From Gammaproteobacteria bacterium (GTDB lineage Bacteria; Pseudomonadota; Gammaproteobacteria; AKS1): a DNA stretch of 64,000 nucleotides. A model generated the notes under the pieces. The model did no database searches. It had not been told where the DNA came from and saw only the letters and a program-made list of their open reading frames with translations. A program made the translations under genes and the position numbers. Below are positions 8,070-19,915 of this stretch, piece after piece. The stretch spans positions 1 through 64,000 of the forward strand of contig JALTKS010000101.1 of NCBI GenBank assembly GCA_027006175.1. The letters run 5' to 3'. Numbering within the stretch: the first letter of the stretch is position 1; every line of letters starts with the position of its first letter.

Positions 8070-9743
8070 TTATTTATTATTTTCCATCTGTTCTTTGAAG
8101 ATATCACCCAATGTTGTCTTCATAGAATCAGCATTACTTCCGTAATCTGATACTACTGCAGCTTCATCGTCTGACTCCTTCGCTTTGATGGAAAGTGTAA
8201 TAGTGCGATTCTTACGATCAACACCAACAAACTTCGCTTCCAGTTCATCACCAGCGTTTAATACTGTGCGTGCATCTTCAACACGATCACGCGCCAAATC
8301 TGAAGCACGAATGTAACCTTCCACACCCTCTCCTAGATCAACTGTAGCACCCTTGGCGTCAACTTCAACAATTGTACCTTTAACAGTACTGCCTTTGGTG
8401 TGTTCAGCTACGTAGTTAGAGAATGGGTTTTGTTCCATCTGCTTGATACCCAGCGAAATACGTTCACGCTCAGGATCAACAGAAAGTACCACTGTTTCCA
8501 GTTCTTCACCCTTCTTATAATTACGTATAGCCTCTTCTCCAGTAAGATTCCAGCTAATATCAGAAAGATGTACCAGACCATCGATACCACCTTCAAGACC
8601 AAGAAAGATACCAAAGTCAGTAATTGACTTAATTGTGCCCACAACCTTGTCGTTCTTGTTGTGAGTTGATGCGAAATCTTCCCAGGGATTCGATTTACAC
8701 TGTTTCATGCCCATTGAGATACGACGACGTTCTTCGTCAATATCCAGCACCATCACTTCAAGCTCATCACCTAACTGAACAACCTTGGATGGGTGAATGT
8801 TCTTGTTAGTCCAATCCATTTCAGAAACATGAACCAAACCTTCAACACCTGATTCGATTTCAACGAAACAACCGTAGTCGGCAATGTTTGTCACCTTACC
8901 GAATAGACGTGTGCCTTCTGCGTAACGACGTGCAATATCAATCCAAGGGTCTTCGCCAAGCTGTTTAAGACCTAATGAAACACGGCTCTTGTCTTTATCA
9001 AATTTAAGAATCTTAACGTCGATTTCATCACCAACATTAACAATCTCACTTGGGTGTTTAATGCGTTTCCATGACATATCAGTGATATGCAACAGACCAT
9101 CAATACCACCCAGGTCAACGAATGCACCGTAATCAGTCAGGTTCTTAACCACACCCTTGATTGATTGACCTTCAGCCATGTTCGCGAGTAATTCATCACG
9201 TTCAGCATTCGATTCAGTTTCAACCACAGCACGACGTGAAACAACCACGTTGTTACGTTGGCGATCCAATTTGATAACTTTGAATTCTAATGGCTTACCT
9301 TCAAGGTAAGTTGTGTCACGTACTGGACGTACGTCAACGAGTGAACCAGGTAAAAAGGCACGGATATCCATCACTTCAACTGTGAAACCACCTTTAACCT
9401 TGCCAGTGATAACACCAATAACAGTTTCTTTACTTTCCGCTGCGGCTTCAAGTTTAATCCAGGCAACATTACGCTTGGCTTTTTCGCGCGAAAGTTTGGT
9501 TTCACCATAACCATCTTCGACGGCATCGAGAGCAACTTCGACTTCGTCACCAATTTGTACTTCAACATCACCGTTTACATCACGGAATTGTTCGGTAGGG
9601 ATAACGCCTTCAGACTTTAAACCGGCGTGGACGATAACAAAATCGTCATTCACGTCCATCACTTGACCCATAATAATGGCGCCAGGACGCATTTTGTCAT
9701 TACTTAAACTCTCTTCAAAGAGTTCTGCAAAAGATTCACTCAT
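8070..9743 (-). CDS. rpsA: 30S ribosomal protein S1
   Basis: The 557-residue protein has six S1/OB-fold RNA-binding repeats, visible as recurring blocks such as [41 protein letters not shown] and [21 protein letters not shown]. The first two repeats bind the ribosome and the rest bind mRNA. The length matches E. coli S1. The start codon has no strong Shine-Dalgarno (only CAGG about 9 bases upstream in a U-rich leader), typical of rpsA, which is translated by S1 itself and autoregulated. cmk lies 112 bases upstream. Confidence 0.98.
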   Translation of the reverse strand: MSESFAELFEESLSNDKMRPGAIIMGQVMDVNDDFVIVHAGLKSEGVIPTEQFRDVNGDVEVQIGDEVEVALDAVEDGYGETKLSREKAKRNVAWIKLEAAAESKETVIGVITGKVKGGFTVEVMDIRAFLPGSLVDVRPVRDTTYLEGKPLEFKVIKLDRQRNNVVVSRRAVVETESNAERDELLANMAEGQSIKGVVKNLTDYGAFVDLGGIDGLLHITDMSWKRIKHPSEIVNVGDEIDVKILKFDKDKSRVSLGLKQLGEDPWIDIARRYAEGTRLFGKVTNIADYGCFVEIESGVEGLVHVSEMDWTNKNIHPSKVVQLGDELEVMVLDIDEERRRISMGMKQCKSNPWEDFASTHNKNDKVVGTIKSITDFGIFLGLEGGIDGLVHLSDISWNLTGEEAIRNYKKGEELETVVLSVDPERERISLGIKQMEQNPFSNYVAEHTKGSTVKGTIVEVDAKGATVDLGEGVEGYIRASDLARDRVEDARTVLNAGDELEAKFVGVDRKNRTITLSIKAKESDDEAAVVSDYGSNADSMKTTLGDIFKEQMENNK

Positions 9744-9855
9744 GAAATATAACCTGATAAATACAACATTACCGTGCCGAAATTAAAAGAGGTCGGACAT
9801 CAGCCTGCGCATCTTGTTTGCTTTGGACTGAACGGTGTTCCCTCAAAAATTGGCG

Positions 9856-10536
9856 CTAGCGAGTTAGTGTTTCGCAATGCCCCAACACTTGTTCAACAAC
9901 TTCATCAATAGTTAATGCCGTTGTATCAATTTCAATTGCATCATCGGCGGCTTTGAGAGGCGAACTACTCCGTTGAGTATCACGCAAATCGCGGCTTTCG
10001 ATATCTTGCAAAAGATGTGCGAGATTAACATCAAATCCTTTCTCTTTCAACTGTTTATAGCGTCTTTCGGCTCTCGCCTCGGCACTTGCAGTGAGAAAAA
10101 TCTTGACCTCGGCAGACGGAAATACGGTGGTTCCCATATCGCGTCCATCCGCCACCAGGCCCGGAGGCTGGGCAAAAGCACGCTGTCGAGCCAATAATGC
10201 CGCTCTGACTCTGGGTAAGGCAGCAACCACAGAGGCCGCTTTTCCCGTTTCTTCGGTACGCAAGACATCATCAACTGACTCACCTTCGAGTAAAATCCCC
10301 CCTTTTGAGGTGAATTCGACGTCTAAATGTGCGGCTAATGTCTCTAAAGAGGCTTCGTCATCAAGCTCAAGACTGTGATGTTGTGCTGCCAGTGCCAGTA
10401 AGCGATACAGTGCACCGCTATCCAGATATGCCCAGCCTAGTTCCTTGGCAACGAGTTGACTGATCGTTCCCTTGCCTGAACCGCTAGGTCCATCAATGGT
10501 CACAACCGGAGAGTGAGATTCTACATTAGAATTCAT
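9856..10536 (-). CDS. cmk: Cytidylate kinase
   Basis: Cmk phosphorylates CMP and dCMP. The 226-residue protein has the P-loop GPSGSGKGT at 16-24, the NMP-binding DSGALYR, and [11 protein letters not shown]. The start at 10536 is an ATG with AAGGA 8 bases upstream; an in-frame TTG 21 bases further out lacks a ribosome site and is rejected. The aroA-cmk-rpsA order is conserved in gammaproteobacteria. Confidence 0.96.
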   Translation of the reverse strand: MNSNVESHSPVVTIDGPSGSGKGTISQLVAKELGWAYLDSGALYRLLALAAQHHSLELDDEASLETLAAHLDVEFTSKGGILLEGESVDDVLRTEETGKAASVVAALPRVRAALLARQRAFAQPPGLVADGRDMGTTVFPSAEVKIFLTASAEARAERRYKQLKEKGFDVNLAHLLQDIESRDLRDTQRSSSPLKAADDAIEIDTTALTIDEVVEQVLGHCETLTR

Positions 10537-10569
10537 TGAGTGTTCCTTGTTAAACAATGAGTTATATAA

Positions 10570-11898
10570 TTAACTTAATGTTGATTGACTTGAGATATTA
10601 AGGCCAGATTGCTTGGCAATATCAATAAAATGTGGGAATGAGGTGTTCACATTGTCACAATCATGAATGACGATATCCCCCGTTGAGCGCAGTGCCGCCA
10701 TACTGAATGACATGGCTATGCGATGATCGCCATGACTATCGACTTCTCCACCCTTGAATGTTCCCGGCTGTATGACAATTCCATCGGGGGTCGGTTCCAC
10801 CTCTATGCCGAGTGCCAATAAACCATCTGCCATAACCTGAATCCGGTCACTTTCTTTTACCCGAAGCTCTTCGGCGCCCGTCAATCGGGTAGCCCCTGTG
10901 GCACACGCCGCGGCAATAAAAATAGCCGGAAATTCATCAATCGCGAGGGGGACCAATTCTTCAGGGATATCGATGCCCTTCAATTGAGCCGTTTTCACCC
11001 GAATATCAGCGACGGGCTCGCCACAAATTTCTTTCTCATTTGTGAGCGTAATATCGGCACCCATCAGTTTTAAGATGCTGATCACTCCATCACGGGTTGG
11101 ATTAATCCCTACGTTTTCCAGCAATATATCTGAATCCTCGGCAATCGAAGCTCCCACCATAAAGAAGGTTGCTGATGAAATATCTGCAGGTACATCAATC
11201 TTGGTCGCGGTCAGTTTACCGCCACCATCAAGGCAGGCAGTGGGTCCATTGCGCTCAATCGTATAACCAAAACCTTGCAACATGCGTTCAGTGTGATCAC
11301 GGGTAGGCGCCGGTTCAGTAATACAGGTTTTACCTTTTGCGTACATGCCAGCCAGAAGCAAACATGATTTCACTTGTGCGCTCGCCATGGGCAAGGTGTA
11401 AGTAAGGCCATTAAGTTGACTCTCTCCATGAATTTCAAGCGGTGGCGTGCCCTTTTCAGTCGTATCAATCGTAGCCCCCATCTCGCGCAAAGGATCGGTA
11501 ACGCGGCGCATCGGGCGTGTGCTCAAAGAAGCATCACCGGTTAAAGTCACTGTAAAATTCTGCCCGGCACACAGACCCGCCATGAGTCGCATTGACGTAC
11601 CCGAATTACCTAAATCAAGCGGTGCATCCGGTTGTTTCAATCCATGCAATCCAACACCATGAATACGCACCTGGCCTTCACCAAAATGTTCAATCTCGAC
11701 ACCCATGGCACGAAACGCTCGCATGGTCGATAAACAATCTTCGCCTTCAAGGAAACCGCTGACATCCGTTATGCCTTCCGCCAATGAACCAAACATAATA
11801 CTGCGATGTGAAATCGATTTATCACCCGGCACACGCACTGTGCCGTTTAGACAACCACCAGAACGAGCGGTAAAAATAATATTGTTTGCACTACTCAT
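10570..11898 (-). CDS. aroA: 3-phosphoshikimate 1-carboxyvinyltransferase (EPSP synthase)
   Basis: AroA joins PEP to shikimate 3-phosphate, step six of the shikimate pathway. The 442-residue protein has the substrate-binding VPGDKSISHRS (Lys27, Ser28), GNSGTSMRLM at 97-106 near the PEP and glyphosate site, and the late RVKESDRI motif. The start at 11898 begins at SSANNIIFTA, 7 bases after the tyrA stop; the longer frame upstream would run into tyrA. In Pseudomonas tyrA and aroA are fused; here they are separate neighbours. Confidence 0.95.
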   Translation of the reverse strand: MSSANNIIFTARSGGCLNGTVRVPGDKSISHRSIMFGSLAEGITDVSGFLEGEDCLSTMRAFRAMGVEIEHFGEGQVRIHGVGLHGLKQPDAPLDLGNSGTSMRLMAGLCAGQNFTVTLTGDASLSTRPMRRVTDPLREMGATIDTTEKGTPPLEIHGESQLNGLTYTLPMASAQVKSCLLLAGMYAKGKTCITEPAPTRDHTERMLQGFGYTIERNGPTACLDGGGKLTATKIDVPADISSATFFMVGASIAEDSDILLENVGINPTRDGVISILKLMGADITLTNEKEICGEPVADIRVKTAQLKGIDIPEELVPLAIDEFPAIFIAAACATGATRLTGAEELRVKESDRIQVMADGLLALGIEVEPTPDGIVIQPGTFKGGEVDSHGDHRIAMSFSMAALRSTGDIVIHDCDNVNTSFPHFIDIAKQSGLNISSQSTLS

Positions 11899-11905
11899 GA
11901 TGTTC

Positions 11906-12760
11906 TCAACAATTTTGATCACGTGCTGTTTTAGCACGTTTAAATAATTTTAAAATAAAATCACTGTCTTCATTTTCAATCGCTGCGGTCAGTTGATTAA
12001 TGTCTTTGCTAAAACGATTCAACATTTCTAATAAAGCGTCACGATTATTCAGACAGATGTCATGCCACATTTGTGGATCGCTAGAAGCAATACGCGTGAA
12101 ATCTTTAAAGCCACCAGCCGCAAATTGAAAAATCTCACGATGCTCATGCATTTGCGCCAAAGTATCAACCAGCGTGTAGGCGATGGCATGCGGTAAATGA
12201 CTCGTAGCGGCCAATACTTCATCATGATGTTCAACCGATAAGGACTGAACTTCCGCACCCGCGGCATGCCACATTTGCGTAATCGTTTGGGTTGCTGTTG
12301 TATTGGTTTCTTCTAATGGCGTTAGAATAACGCGCTGCCCCTGATACAGTTCAGCGAAGGATGCTTCCACACCACTTTTCTCTGTTCCGGCAATAGGATG
12401 CCCGGGAACAAAGCAAGCTAACTTATCCGCTAATGCTTCACGTGCATCGCGTACAACATTGCCTTTCACACTCCCAACATCCGTCACTACAGCATCAGCG
12501 TTAATCACCGCAGATAGTTCAGCAAAAACGGGCTTCATTGCACCCACGGGAACAGCAACCACAATAACATCCGCATCTGCAGCGGCGAGTGAAATAGAGG
12601 TTTCAAAACTATCAGCAACGCCTAATTCTACGGCACGCTCAAGGTGAGCAACATCTCTGCCTACCGCAACCACATGCTTAACAAATTCTGCTTCTTTTAA
12701 AGCCCGCGCAAGTGAACCACCAATTAGACCAATACCAATAATGCATAATTTATTGATCAT
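11906..12760 (-). CDS. tyrA: Prephenate/arogenate dehydrogenase
   Basis: TyrA oxidatively decarboxylates prephenate (or arogenate) towards tyrosine. The 284-residue protein has an N-terminal NAD(P) site IIGIGLIGGSLA (7-18) and the catalytic-region GHPIAGTEKSGVEAS, followed by a helical dimerisation domain. There is no chorismate mutase or ACT domain. It overlaps hisC by 4 bases (ATGA). Together with pheA and hisC it forms a dedicated phenylalanine/tyrosine branch. Confidence 0.93.
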   Translation of the reverse strand: MINKLCIIGIGLIGGSLARALKEAEFVKHVVAVGRDVAHLERAVELGVADSFETSISLAAADADVIVVAVPVGAMKPVFAELSAVINADAVVTDVGSVKGNVVRDAREALADKLACFVPGHPIAGTEKSGVEASFAELYQGQRVILTPLEETNTTATQTITQMWHAAGAEVQSLSVEHHDEVLAATSHLPHAIAYTLVDTLAQMHEHREIFQFAAGGFKDFTRIASSDPQMWHDICLNNRDALLEMLNRFSKDINQLTAAIENEDSDFILKLFKRAKTARDQNC

Positions 12761-13881
12761 GATGACAACACCTCAGTCAGTGCCTCAATGCAGCGCTGAT
12801 TTTCCTGTTCTGTACCAACAGTAATGCGAACAAATTCAGGCATGTCATAATTATCAACGGGTCGCACAATAATGCCTTTGTGTAATAATTGTTCAAACAC
12901 ATCGCGACCATTTTGTTTTACATTAATACAAATAAAGTTCGCCGCTGTGGGTATCCACTCAAGACCCAGTTCAATACAGGCCTGGTGATATTGTTCCAAA
13001 CCGGCTTGATTCAATGTCAAACTATCTTGCAAATGCTGCTCATCAGTTAAAGCCGCGATAGCGCCTGACATCGCCAGACTATTTACATTAAAGGGTTGGC
13101 GAACACGGTTTAGAAAATCAGCCACTTCTACCGAGGATAAACTGTAGCCAATTCTTAATGCGGCTAACCCATAGGCTTTGGAAAATGTGCGTGTGACAAT
13201 TAAATTAGGTGTTTGTGCTAAATAATGTTCGGCCGATTCAAAATCAGGAAAAAGATCCTGCGCATATTCAAAATAAGCTTCATCAATCACGACAATGACA
13301 TGATCAGGAACGGCACTAATAAAATCTTTTAACGCATTTTTTGCAATACAGGTGCCAGTCGGATTATTAGGATTCGCCACAAACACAACGCGGGTTTTAT
13401 CCGTTATGGCCGCCAACATGGCATCAAGATCATTGCCCCATTTTTTAGCAGGAACGACCACTGCTTTCGCCCCCACTGCCTGAGTTACAATCGGATAAAC
13501 AGCAAACGCGTGCTGTGAAAACACGACTTCATTATCAGGTGATACAAAGGCACGTGTTAATAATTCAAGAATGTCATTTGAACCATTGCCAATCGTCACT
13601 TGTTCTATTGTGACAGCGTGTTTCTCTGCAAGAACATGTTTTAAAGCAAAGCCATTGCCATCAGGATAACGTGATAACTCAGATAACTCCGCTGTAATTG
13701 CATCAATTACTTTCTGACCAGGGCCAAGTGGATTTTCATTCGAGGCAAGTTTAATAATATTGCTTAAGCCTAATTCACGTTCAAGCTCATCAACCGGTTT
13801 ACCTGGTTCGTACGCATGTAAGCCGCGTACACCCGGTAAGGCAAGCGCTTCTATCGCCATTGCTTGTGTTTTGCTATTCAT
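12757..13881 (-). CDS. hisC: Histidinol-phosphate/aromatic aminotransferase (HisC2 type)
   Basis: This is a fold-type I PLP aminotransferase of 374 residues. SNENPLGP lies at 47-54, NPNNPTG at 170-176 and the Schiff-base Lys235 in RTFSKAYGLA. Sequence features are those of HisC. The position between pheA and tyrA, as for hisC2 of Pseudomonas, suggests that aromatic amino acid transamination is at least part of its job. Which of the two roles dominates cannot be read from the sequence. Confidence 0.9.
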   Translation of the reverse strand: MNSKTQAMAIEALALPGVRGLHAYEPGKPVDELERELGLSNIIKLASNENPLGPGQKVIDAITAELSELSRYPDGNGFALKHVLAEKHAVTIEQVTIGNGSNDILELLTRAFVSPDNEVVFSQHAFAVYPIVTQAVGAKAVVVPAKKWGNDLDAMLAAITDKTRVVFVANPNNPTGTCIAKNALKDFISAVPDHVIVVIDEAYFEYAQDLFPDFESAEHYLAQTPNLIVTRTFSKAYGLAALRIGYSLSSVEVADFLNRVRQPFNVNSLAMSGAIAALTDEQHLQDSLTLNQAGLEQYHQACIELGLEWIPTAANFICINVKQNGRDVFEQLLHKGIIVRPVDNYDMPEFVRITVGTEQENQRCIEALTEVLSS

Positions 13882-13890
13882 GAAAATCGC

Positions 13891-14991
13891 TTACAAAACG
13901 GCCTTGGGGTAAGAGCCTAATACTTTTAACATAGCAGCATCCTTTTCAAGATCGTGCAGCGCTTTTTTTACGGCGGCATCATTACGGTGTCCATCGATGT
14001 CAATGAAGAACACATAGTCCCACATGCCCTGTCTTGATGGCCGTGATTCAATCCGCGTCAAACTAACATTATTATTGGCAAACGGTGTCAGTAATTCATG
14101 CAAGGCGGCGTGTTTGTTGACAATAGACACTAACAAGGTTGTTTTATCATTGCCGCTAACATCAACCTCGTTACGCCCTATTATTAGGAAACGGGTGGTA
14201 TTATCAGGTTCATCTTCAATGTTTGCAGTAACAATATTTAAATCATAAATGCTTGCAGCTGTATCACTTGCTATAGCCGCACAGCCTTTTTCGTTGGCGG
14301 CACGTTTTGCCGCATCAGCATTACTGCTCACCGCAACACGTTCAGCATGTGGCAGATTCGCATCTAACCATTCACGACATTGCGCTAATGATTGTTGATG
14401 TGAGTAAATTTTAGTGATCGCCGATAAATCAGATTCAGAAGACAACAAATTATGATGAATCCGTAGCTCTACTTCGCCACTAATTTGTAATGACGATTGC
14501 ATGAACATATCCAGTGTATGACTGATCACACCTTCGGTAGAGTTTTCAACTGGCACAACACCGTAATGGGCGTTACCCGCTTCCACATCACGGAAAACTT
14601 CATCAATCGCGCCATGTGAAACGGTATTTATACTTTTACCGAAATGTTTTAACGCCGCAGCCTGTGTAAAGGTCCCTTCTGGTCCTAAATAAGCAATTTT
14701 CATTGGCTCTTGTAAGGCAAGACAAGCCGACATCAATTCACGAAATAAATGTGCAACGGTTTCATCATCCAGAGGCCCATTATTTCTGTCTTGAACCATG
14801 CGCAATACTTCTGCTTCACGTTCAGGGCGGTAGAAATCAGTCGCTTCACTACCGTTCAATTCCGCTTCCGCACGCTTGGACTTCGCAACATCTAACGCGC
14901 ACTCGGCACGCTGCCGTATTAGCTCTTGGATTTGTTCATCCAGAGCATCTATACGAGATCGAATTTCGGGTAATGAAATTTTCTTGGTCAT
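13891..14991 (-). CDS. pheA: Bifunctional chorismate mutase/prephenate dehydratase (P-protein)
   Basis: This 366-residue three-domain protein converts chorismate to prephenate and then phenylpyruvate. The chorismate mutase domain (about 1-95, IRSRIDALDEQIQELIRQRA) is followed by the dehydratase domain from about 98 (KIAYLGPEGTFTQAA, then VPVENSTEG and TRFLIIG). A C-terminal ACT domain (about 280-355) holds ESRPSRQGMWDYVFF, the phenylalanine-binding region of P-proteins, so feedback inhibition by Phe is expected. No leader peptide or attenuator is visible in the 31 bases before it. Confidence 0.95.
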   Translation of the reverse strand: MTKKISLPEIRSRIDALDEQIQELIRQRAECALDVAKSKRAEAELNGSEATDFYRPEREAEVLRMVQDRNNGPLDDETVAHLFRELMSACLALQEPMKIAYLGPEGTFTQAAALKHFGKSINTVSHGAIDEVFRDVEAGNAHYGVVPVENSTEGVISHTLDMFMQSSLQISGEVELRIHHNLLSSESDLSAITKIYSHQQSLAQCREWLDANLPHAERVAVSSNADAAKRAANEKGCAAIASDTAASIYDLNIVTANIEDEPDNTTRFLIIGRNEVDVSGNDKTTLLVSIVNKHAALHELLTPFANNNVSLTRIESRPSRQGMWDYVFFIDIDGHRNDAAVKKALHDLEKDAAMLKVLGSYPKAVL

Positions 14992-15022
14992 TGTTATTTA
15001 TTTCACATTTATATCAAACAAA

Positions 15023-16186
15023 TTACATACTGCGAACAGACAACACGCCATCAATCGCTCGTACGGCTGCAATGGTTTCATCTGAAATTTCATTATCAAC
15101 ATCCACGACAGTGTAGGCCAAATCGGCACGCGATTTATTTAACATGTCAATAATATTCAAACCGGCATCAGCTAATGCTGTTGAAATCTGACCCACCATA
15201 TTGGGTACATTAGAATTCACGACACCTAAACGGAAGCCATTAGTGCGTGGCATATACACGTCAGGGAAATTCACTGAGTTAGTAATATTGCCGTTTTCTA
15301 AATAATCTTTAACTTGCTCTGCCACCATAATGGCGCAGTTATCTTCCGCTTCTTTGGTAGAAGCACCAAGATGAGGCAAAGTAATAACTCGTTCGTGATT
15401 TTTCAGTAAGTTACTAGGGAAGTCACAAACATAGGCATTTACTTTACCTTCTTTAATAGCCGCTGATACCGCTTCATCGTCAACAATACCATTACGCGCA
15501 AAGTTCAAGATCGTTACTCTATCTTTCATCATTTTCAGGCGTTCAGCATTAATCAAGTTGCGTGTTGCATCAACCAATGGGACGTGGAATGTTACAAAAT
15601 CAACCCGTGATAACAGGTCATCGACACTATTGGCTTTTTCTACTTCAGAAGATAATTTCCAGGCACTTTGCACAGTGATATCCGGATCATAACCCACTAC
15701 TTTCATACCTAAACGCAATGCAACATTAGCGACGAGGATACCAATCGCCCCCAGACCAATAACACCTAATGTGCGACCAGGTAATTCAAAGCCACCAAAA
15801 TTCTTTTTACCGGCTTCAACTTGTTTGCTGATTTCATCATCAGCACCTTCAAGTTCACGTGAAAATTCCCAACCCTGACAAACATTACGTGCAGCAAGTA
15901 ACATCCCTGCAACAACAAGTTCTTTAACCGCATTCGCATTCGCACCCGGTGCATTAAAAACAGCAATACCCTGTTCACTCATTTTATCGACAGGAATATT
16001 ATTAACACCCGCGCCTGCACGACCAATTGCTTTAACGCTATCAGCCAGATCCATGCTGTGCATATTATATGAACGAAGTAATATGCCATCAGGGTGACTC
16101 ATTTCTGAAGCGACTTCGTATGCATCACGTGGCAGTCTTTCAAGACCGGCAACAGAAATATTGTTTAATGTCTGAATTTTGTACAT
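15023..16186 (-). CDS. serA: D-3-phosphoglycerate dehydrogenase
   Basis: SerA oxidises 3-phosphoglycerate to start serine synthesis. The 387-residue short form has the NAD site GVIGLGAIG, the catalytic Arg in NFARNGIVDD and His in LPHLGAST. A C-terminal ACT domain (about 320-387, starting GVVNSNVPNMVGQISTALA) is likely to sense serine. It sits between serC and pheA, so two serine genes are adjacent in this operon-like block. Its N-terminus lies 20 bases after serC. Confidence 0.94.
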   Translation of the reverse strand: MYKIQTLNNISVAGLERLPRDAYEVASEMSHPDGILLRSYNMHSMDLADSVKAIGRAGAGVNNIPVDKMSEQGIAVFNAPGANANAVKELVVAGMLLAARNVCQGWEFSRELEGADDEISKQVEAGKKNFGGFELPGRTLGVIGLGAIGILVANVALRLGMKVVGYDPDITVQSAWKLSSEVEKANSVDDLLSRVDFVTFHVPLVDATRNLINAERLKMMKDRVTILNFARNGIVDDEAVSAAIKEGKVNAYVCDFPSNLLKNHERVITLPHLGASTKEAEDNCAIMVAEQVKDYLENGNITNSVNFPDVYMPRTNGFRLGVVNSNVPNMVGQISTALADAGLNIIDMLNKSRADLAYTVVDVDNEISDETIAAVRAIDGVLSVRSM

Positions 16187-16206
16187 CGAGTAAATACCTC
16201 TAAATT

Positions 16207-17289
16207 TTATCCGTGACGTTTTTCAAAGTCGGCCATGAACGAGATTAAACTGTTCACACCTTCTTCTGGCATCGCGTTATAAATACTGGCACGCATACCA
16301 CCGACCGAGCGATGCCCTTTCAGTGTCACTAAACCATTTTGTTTTGCTTCTTCTAAAAAGACGCTATCTAATTCACTGTCGGCAAGTGTGAAGGGTACGT
16401 TCATCCAGGAACGAGACGCAACCTCAACAGGGTTAGCGTAAAAATCAGAACCATCAATTGCTGCGTAAAGCGCTGCCGCTTTGCGTTCATTGATTTGCGC
16501 CATAGCAGAAATACCACCATTGCTTTTAAGCCAATCAAAAACAAGCCCGGCTAAATACCAACTATATGTTGCTGGCGTGTTATACATAGAATCATTATCT
16601 ACATGATTTTTGTAATCAAGCATGGCAGGAGTGCCATCCATTGCATTACCAACAAGATCATCACGTGCAATCACAACCGTTAAACCCGCGGGACCAATAT
16701 TTTTTTGCGCACCGGCATAAATGACGCCGTACTTATTCACATCAATGGGGCGCGATAAAATAGTTGAAGACATATCAGCGACAATCGGCACATCACCTGT
16801 TTCAGGTAAGTAAGGAAATTCCACCCCGCCGATTGTTTCGTTTGGCGTAAAGTGCATGTAGGCTGCATCGCTGTTTAAATTCAAGTCCGCTTGCTTCGGC
16901 GTTGTCATGAATTGAGTGTCTTCTGTCGTTGCTGCAATATTCACATCACAGAAACGTTTTGCTTCAGCAATTGCTTTTTTCGACCAGGCACCAGTATTAA
17001 TATAGTCCGCAGTTGTTTTACCGCGTAATAAATTCATTGGAATCGCTGAAAATTGTGAGCTCGCACCACCTTGCAGGAACATGACTTTGTAATTGTCTGG
17101 GATCGCCATCAATTCACGTAAGTCAGCTTCAGCTTGTGCCGCAATCGACATATATTCTTTGCCACGGTGACTCATTTCCATGACTGACATACCACTGCCA
17201 TTCCAATCCAGCATTTCTGCTTGAGCACGTTCTAGAACAGCTTCTGGGATAGTTGCCGGACCGGCACTAAAATTATATACGCGTGCCAC
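16207..17289 (-). CDS. serC: Phosphoserine aminotransferase
   Basis: SerC transaminates 3-phosphohydroxypyruvate (and the vitamin B6 intermediate) using glutamate. The 360-residue PLP enzyme starts [13 protein letters not shown] and carries Lys196 in [12 protein letters not shown] as the Schiff base; HRGKEY is also typical. The start is GTG at 17289 with AGGAG 6 bases upstream. With serA immediately downstream and pdxJ elsewhere in the window, it can serve both serine and pyridoxal phosphate supply. Confidence 0.96.
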   Translation of the reverse strand: MARVYNFSAGPATIPEAVLERAQAEMLDWNGSGMSVMEMSHRGKEYMSIAAQAEADLRELMAIPDNYKVMFLQGGASSQFSAIPMNLLRGKTTADYINTGAWSKKAIAEAKRFCDVNIAATTEDTQFMTTPKQADLNLNSDAAYMHFTPNETIGGVEFPYLPETGDVPIVADMSSTILSRPIDVNKYGVIYAGAQKNIGPAGLTVVIARDDLVGNAMDGTPAMLDYKNHVDNDSMYNTPATYSWYLAGLVFDWLKSNGGISAMAQINERKAAALYAAIDGSDFYANPVEVASRSWMNVPFTLADSELDSVFLEEAKQNGLVTLKGHRSVGGMRASIYNAMPEEGVNSLISFMADFEKRHG

Positions 17290-17325
17290 TGCACACTCCT
17301 TTATTTTTAATGTTTAAAATTTATA

Positions 17326-19890
17326 TTATTCTTCAGTGCTATCGTCAGCATCTACTTCATCTGTTTGCACTTCTTCAATACGTTCAATTCCTGATAGTAC
17401 TTGCTCTTCACCCAGGCTAATTAAACGCACACCTTGTGTGTTACGGCCAACAATAGAGATTTCATCCGCCTTGGTACGCACCAAGGTACCGCCACTGGTA
17501 ATGAGCATAATTTCATCGCCCTCTTTTACCAGGGTCGCACCAACCACATCACCATTTCGCTCAGAGGTCTGGATTGCAATCACACCCTGACCACCACGGC
17601 CATGTTGAGGGAAATCTTCCATCCTGGTACGTTTACCGTAACCATTTTCCGTCGCGGTTAATACATAGCCTTCTTCAGCAATAATCAATGAAATAACTTT
17701 CTGTTCATCCGCAAGCTTAATGCCACGTACACCACAAGCGGTACGCCCCATTGCACGTACTTTTTCTTCATTGAAACGCACTGACTTACCAGCACTGGTG
17801 AACAACAATACATCTGAGTCGCCATGGGTAATGTCAACACCGACCAACTGATCATTGTCACGTAACTCAATCGCAATAATGCCGTTAGCACGTGGGCGTG
17901 AGAATTCTTTCAAGCTGGTTTTCTTCACGGTACCGCTAGCTGTCGCCATGAAGATGTATTTGTCATCTTCATATTCACGGATCGGCAAAATTGCATTAAT
18001 GCGTTCGCCATCTTCCAGAGGTAATAAATTCACAATCGGGCGACCGCGCGAGGTGCGGCTTGCCAGCGGTAATTCGTACACTTTTTTCCAGTACAATTTG
18101 CCGCGACTTGAGAAACACAACATGGTGTCATGGGTGCTGGCGATAAATAATTTATCAACAAAGTCTTCTTCTTTAACTTTTGTTGCTGCCTTACCTTTAC
18201 CACCACGACGCTGCGCACTGTAAACAGATAGTTGTTGCGCTTTGACGTAACCTTCGTGTGACAGGGTTACCACAACATCTTCTTCACTGATCAAGTCTTC
18301 AAGCGTTAAGTCTTCTTGCGAGTCAACAATTTCAGTACGACGTTCATCACCGTATTGTTCATTGATCACCGCTAATTCTTCACGAATCACTTCCATGAGA
18401 CGCTCAGGATTATTTAAGATTTCCAAATACTCACGAATACTGTCTAGAATATCACCGTATTCTTTGAGAATTTTATCTTGTTCAAGCCCTGTTAAGCGAT
18501 GCAAACGCATTTCAAGAATGGCTTGTGCTTGTGCAGGCGATAAATGATATCCATCATCAAGCAAGCCATAACAGGCATCGAGTTCATCAGGACGCGATGA
18601 TTCAGCGCCGGCAGCACCGAGCATATTAGTCACTTCACCGGAAGCCCACGTTGTACTGATTAAACCTTGCTTGGCTTCAGCCGGTGTTTTCGATGCTTTA
18701 ATTAAAGCGATCACGGGATCAATGTTTGCTAACGCAACAGCAAGCCCTTCTAATACATGCGCACGTTCACGAGCTTTACGCAGTTCGAAAATAGTGCGGC
18801 GTGTCACAACTTCGCGACGATGGCGAATGAAGGCTTCGAGTAATTGTTTCAGGTTCAGTAATTTGGGCTGACCATCAACCAGAGCAACAATATTAATACC
18901 AAACACACTTTGCATTTGTGTATGTTTGTAAAGATTATTAAGTACTACATCAGTGACTTCACCGCGGCGCAATTCAATCACCATACGCATACCGTCTTTA
19001 TCTGATTCATCGCGTAGTGCACTAATGCCTTCAATCCGTTTGTCGCGTACCAACTCAGCAATTTTTTCAATCAGACGTGCTTTATTAACCTGATACGGTA
19101 ATTCAGTGACAACAATGGTTTCTTTACCATTTTTCTCATTCACTTCAATATCAATACGCGCCCGCACATAAATACGCCCACGACCCGTACGATAGGCTTC
19201 GCGGATACCTCGTGCACCATTAATGATGCCCGCTGTCGGGAAATCAGGGCCGGGAATATGCTGCATCAATGTTGGGATGTCTGTTTCTGGATCATCAATT
19301 AAGGCCAAACAGGCATTAATAACTTCAGTTAAATTATGTGGCGGAATATTCGTTGCCATACCGACAGCGATACCGGTTGAACCATTAACCAGCAAATTCG
19401 GGATGCGGGTGGGCATAACAGCCGGTTCACGCTCGGTTTCATCATAGTTAGGCTTGAAATCGACCGTTTCTTTATCTAAATCTGCCAATAATTCATGCGC
19501 AATCTTTGCCATGCGTACTTCGGTGTAACGCATGGCCGCCGGGGCATCACCATCGACCGAACCAAAGTTACCCTGACCATCAACCAGCATATAACGCAGT
19601 GAAAATGGCTGTGCCATACGTACAATCGTGTCGTAAACGGCTGAATCACCATGGGGGTGGTATTTACCGATCACATCACCGACCACACGGGCCGATTTTT
19701 TATAAGGTTTGTTGAAATCATTGCCGAGCTGATTCATCGCGTATAAAACACGGCGATGCACCGGTTTGAGGCCATCTCGCACGTCAGGCAGGGCGCGCCC
19801 GACGATAACGCTCATCGCATATTCCATGTAGGATTGGCGGAGCTCGTCCTCAATATTTATGGGGAGTATTTCGCGTGCTATATCTTCCAT
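17326..19890 (-). CDS. gyrA: DNA gyrase subunit A
   Basis: GyrA is the breakage-reunion subunit that introduces negative supercoils with GyrB. The 854-residue protein has the active-site Tyr122 ([10 protein letters not shown]), the quinolone-determining region with wild-type Ser83 and Asp87 ([16 protein letters not shown]), and the GyrA box QRRGGKG at the start of the beta-pinwheel C-terminal domain. An acidic tail ([11 protein letters not shown]) follows, as in other gammaproteobacteria. It leads the serC-serA-pheA block. A TATAAT at 19916-19921 is the only promoter-like hexamer close upstream. Confidence 0.98.
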   Translation of the reverse strand: MEDIAREILPINIEDELRQSYMEYAMSVIVGRALPDVRDGLKPVHRRVLYAMNQLGNDFNKPYKKSARVVGDVIGKYHPHGDSAVYDTIVRMAQPFSLRYMLVDGQGNFGSVDGDAPAAMRYTEVRMAKIAHELLADLDKETVDFKPNYDETEREPAVMPTRIPNLLVNGSTGIAVGMATNIPPHNLTEVINACLALIDDPETDIPTLMQHIPGPDFPTAGIINGARGIREAYRTGRGRIYVRARIDIEVNEKNGKETIVVTELPYQVNKARLIEKIAELVRDKRIEGISALRDESDKDGMRMVIELRRGEVTDVVLNNLYKHTQMQSVFGINIVALVDGQPKLLNLKQLLEAFIRHRREVVTRRTIFELRKARERAHVLEGLAVALANIDPVIALIKASKTPAEAKQGLISTTWASGEVTNMLGAAGAESSRPDELDACYGLLDDGYHLSPAQAQAILEMRLHRLTGLEQDKILKEYGDILDSIREYLEILNNPERLMEVIREELAVINEQYGDERRTEIVDSQEDLTLEDLISEEDVVVTLSHEGYVKAQQLSVYSAQRRGGKGKAATKVKEEDFVDKLFIASTHDTMLCFSSRGKLYWKKVYELPLASRTSRGRPIVNLLPLEDGERINAILPIREYEDDKYIFMATASGTVKKTSLKEFSRPRANGIIAIELRDNDQLVGVDITHGDSDVLLFTSAGKSVRFNEEKVRAMGRTACGVRGIKLADEQKVISLIIAEEGYVLTATENGYGKRTRMEDFPQHGRGGQGVIAIQTSERNGDVVGATLVKEGDEIMLITSGGTLVRTKADEISIVGRNTQGVRLISLGEEQVLSGIERIEEVQTDEVDADDSTEE

Positions 19891-19915
19891 ATTACGGTGA
19901 CTTTTATTCGCTATA

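Noticed and set aside
11906..11937. Translational fusion of tyrA and aroA, as in Pseudomonas
   Set aside because: The frames differ and a TGA stop separates them, with a 7-base gap before the aroA start that gives the normal N-terminus. They are two genes here.
17326..19890. Quinolone-resistance substitutions in gyrA
   Set aside because: Positions 83 and 87 are the wild-type Ser and Asp; nothing in the determining region departs from sensitive sequences.
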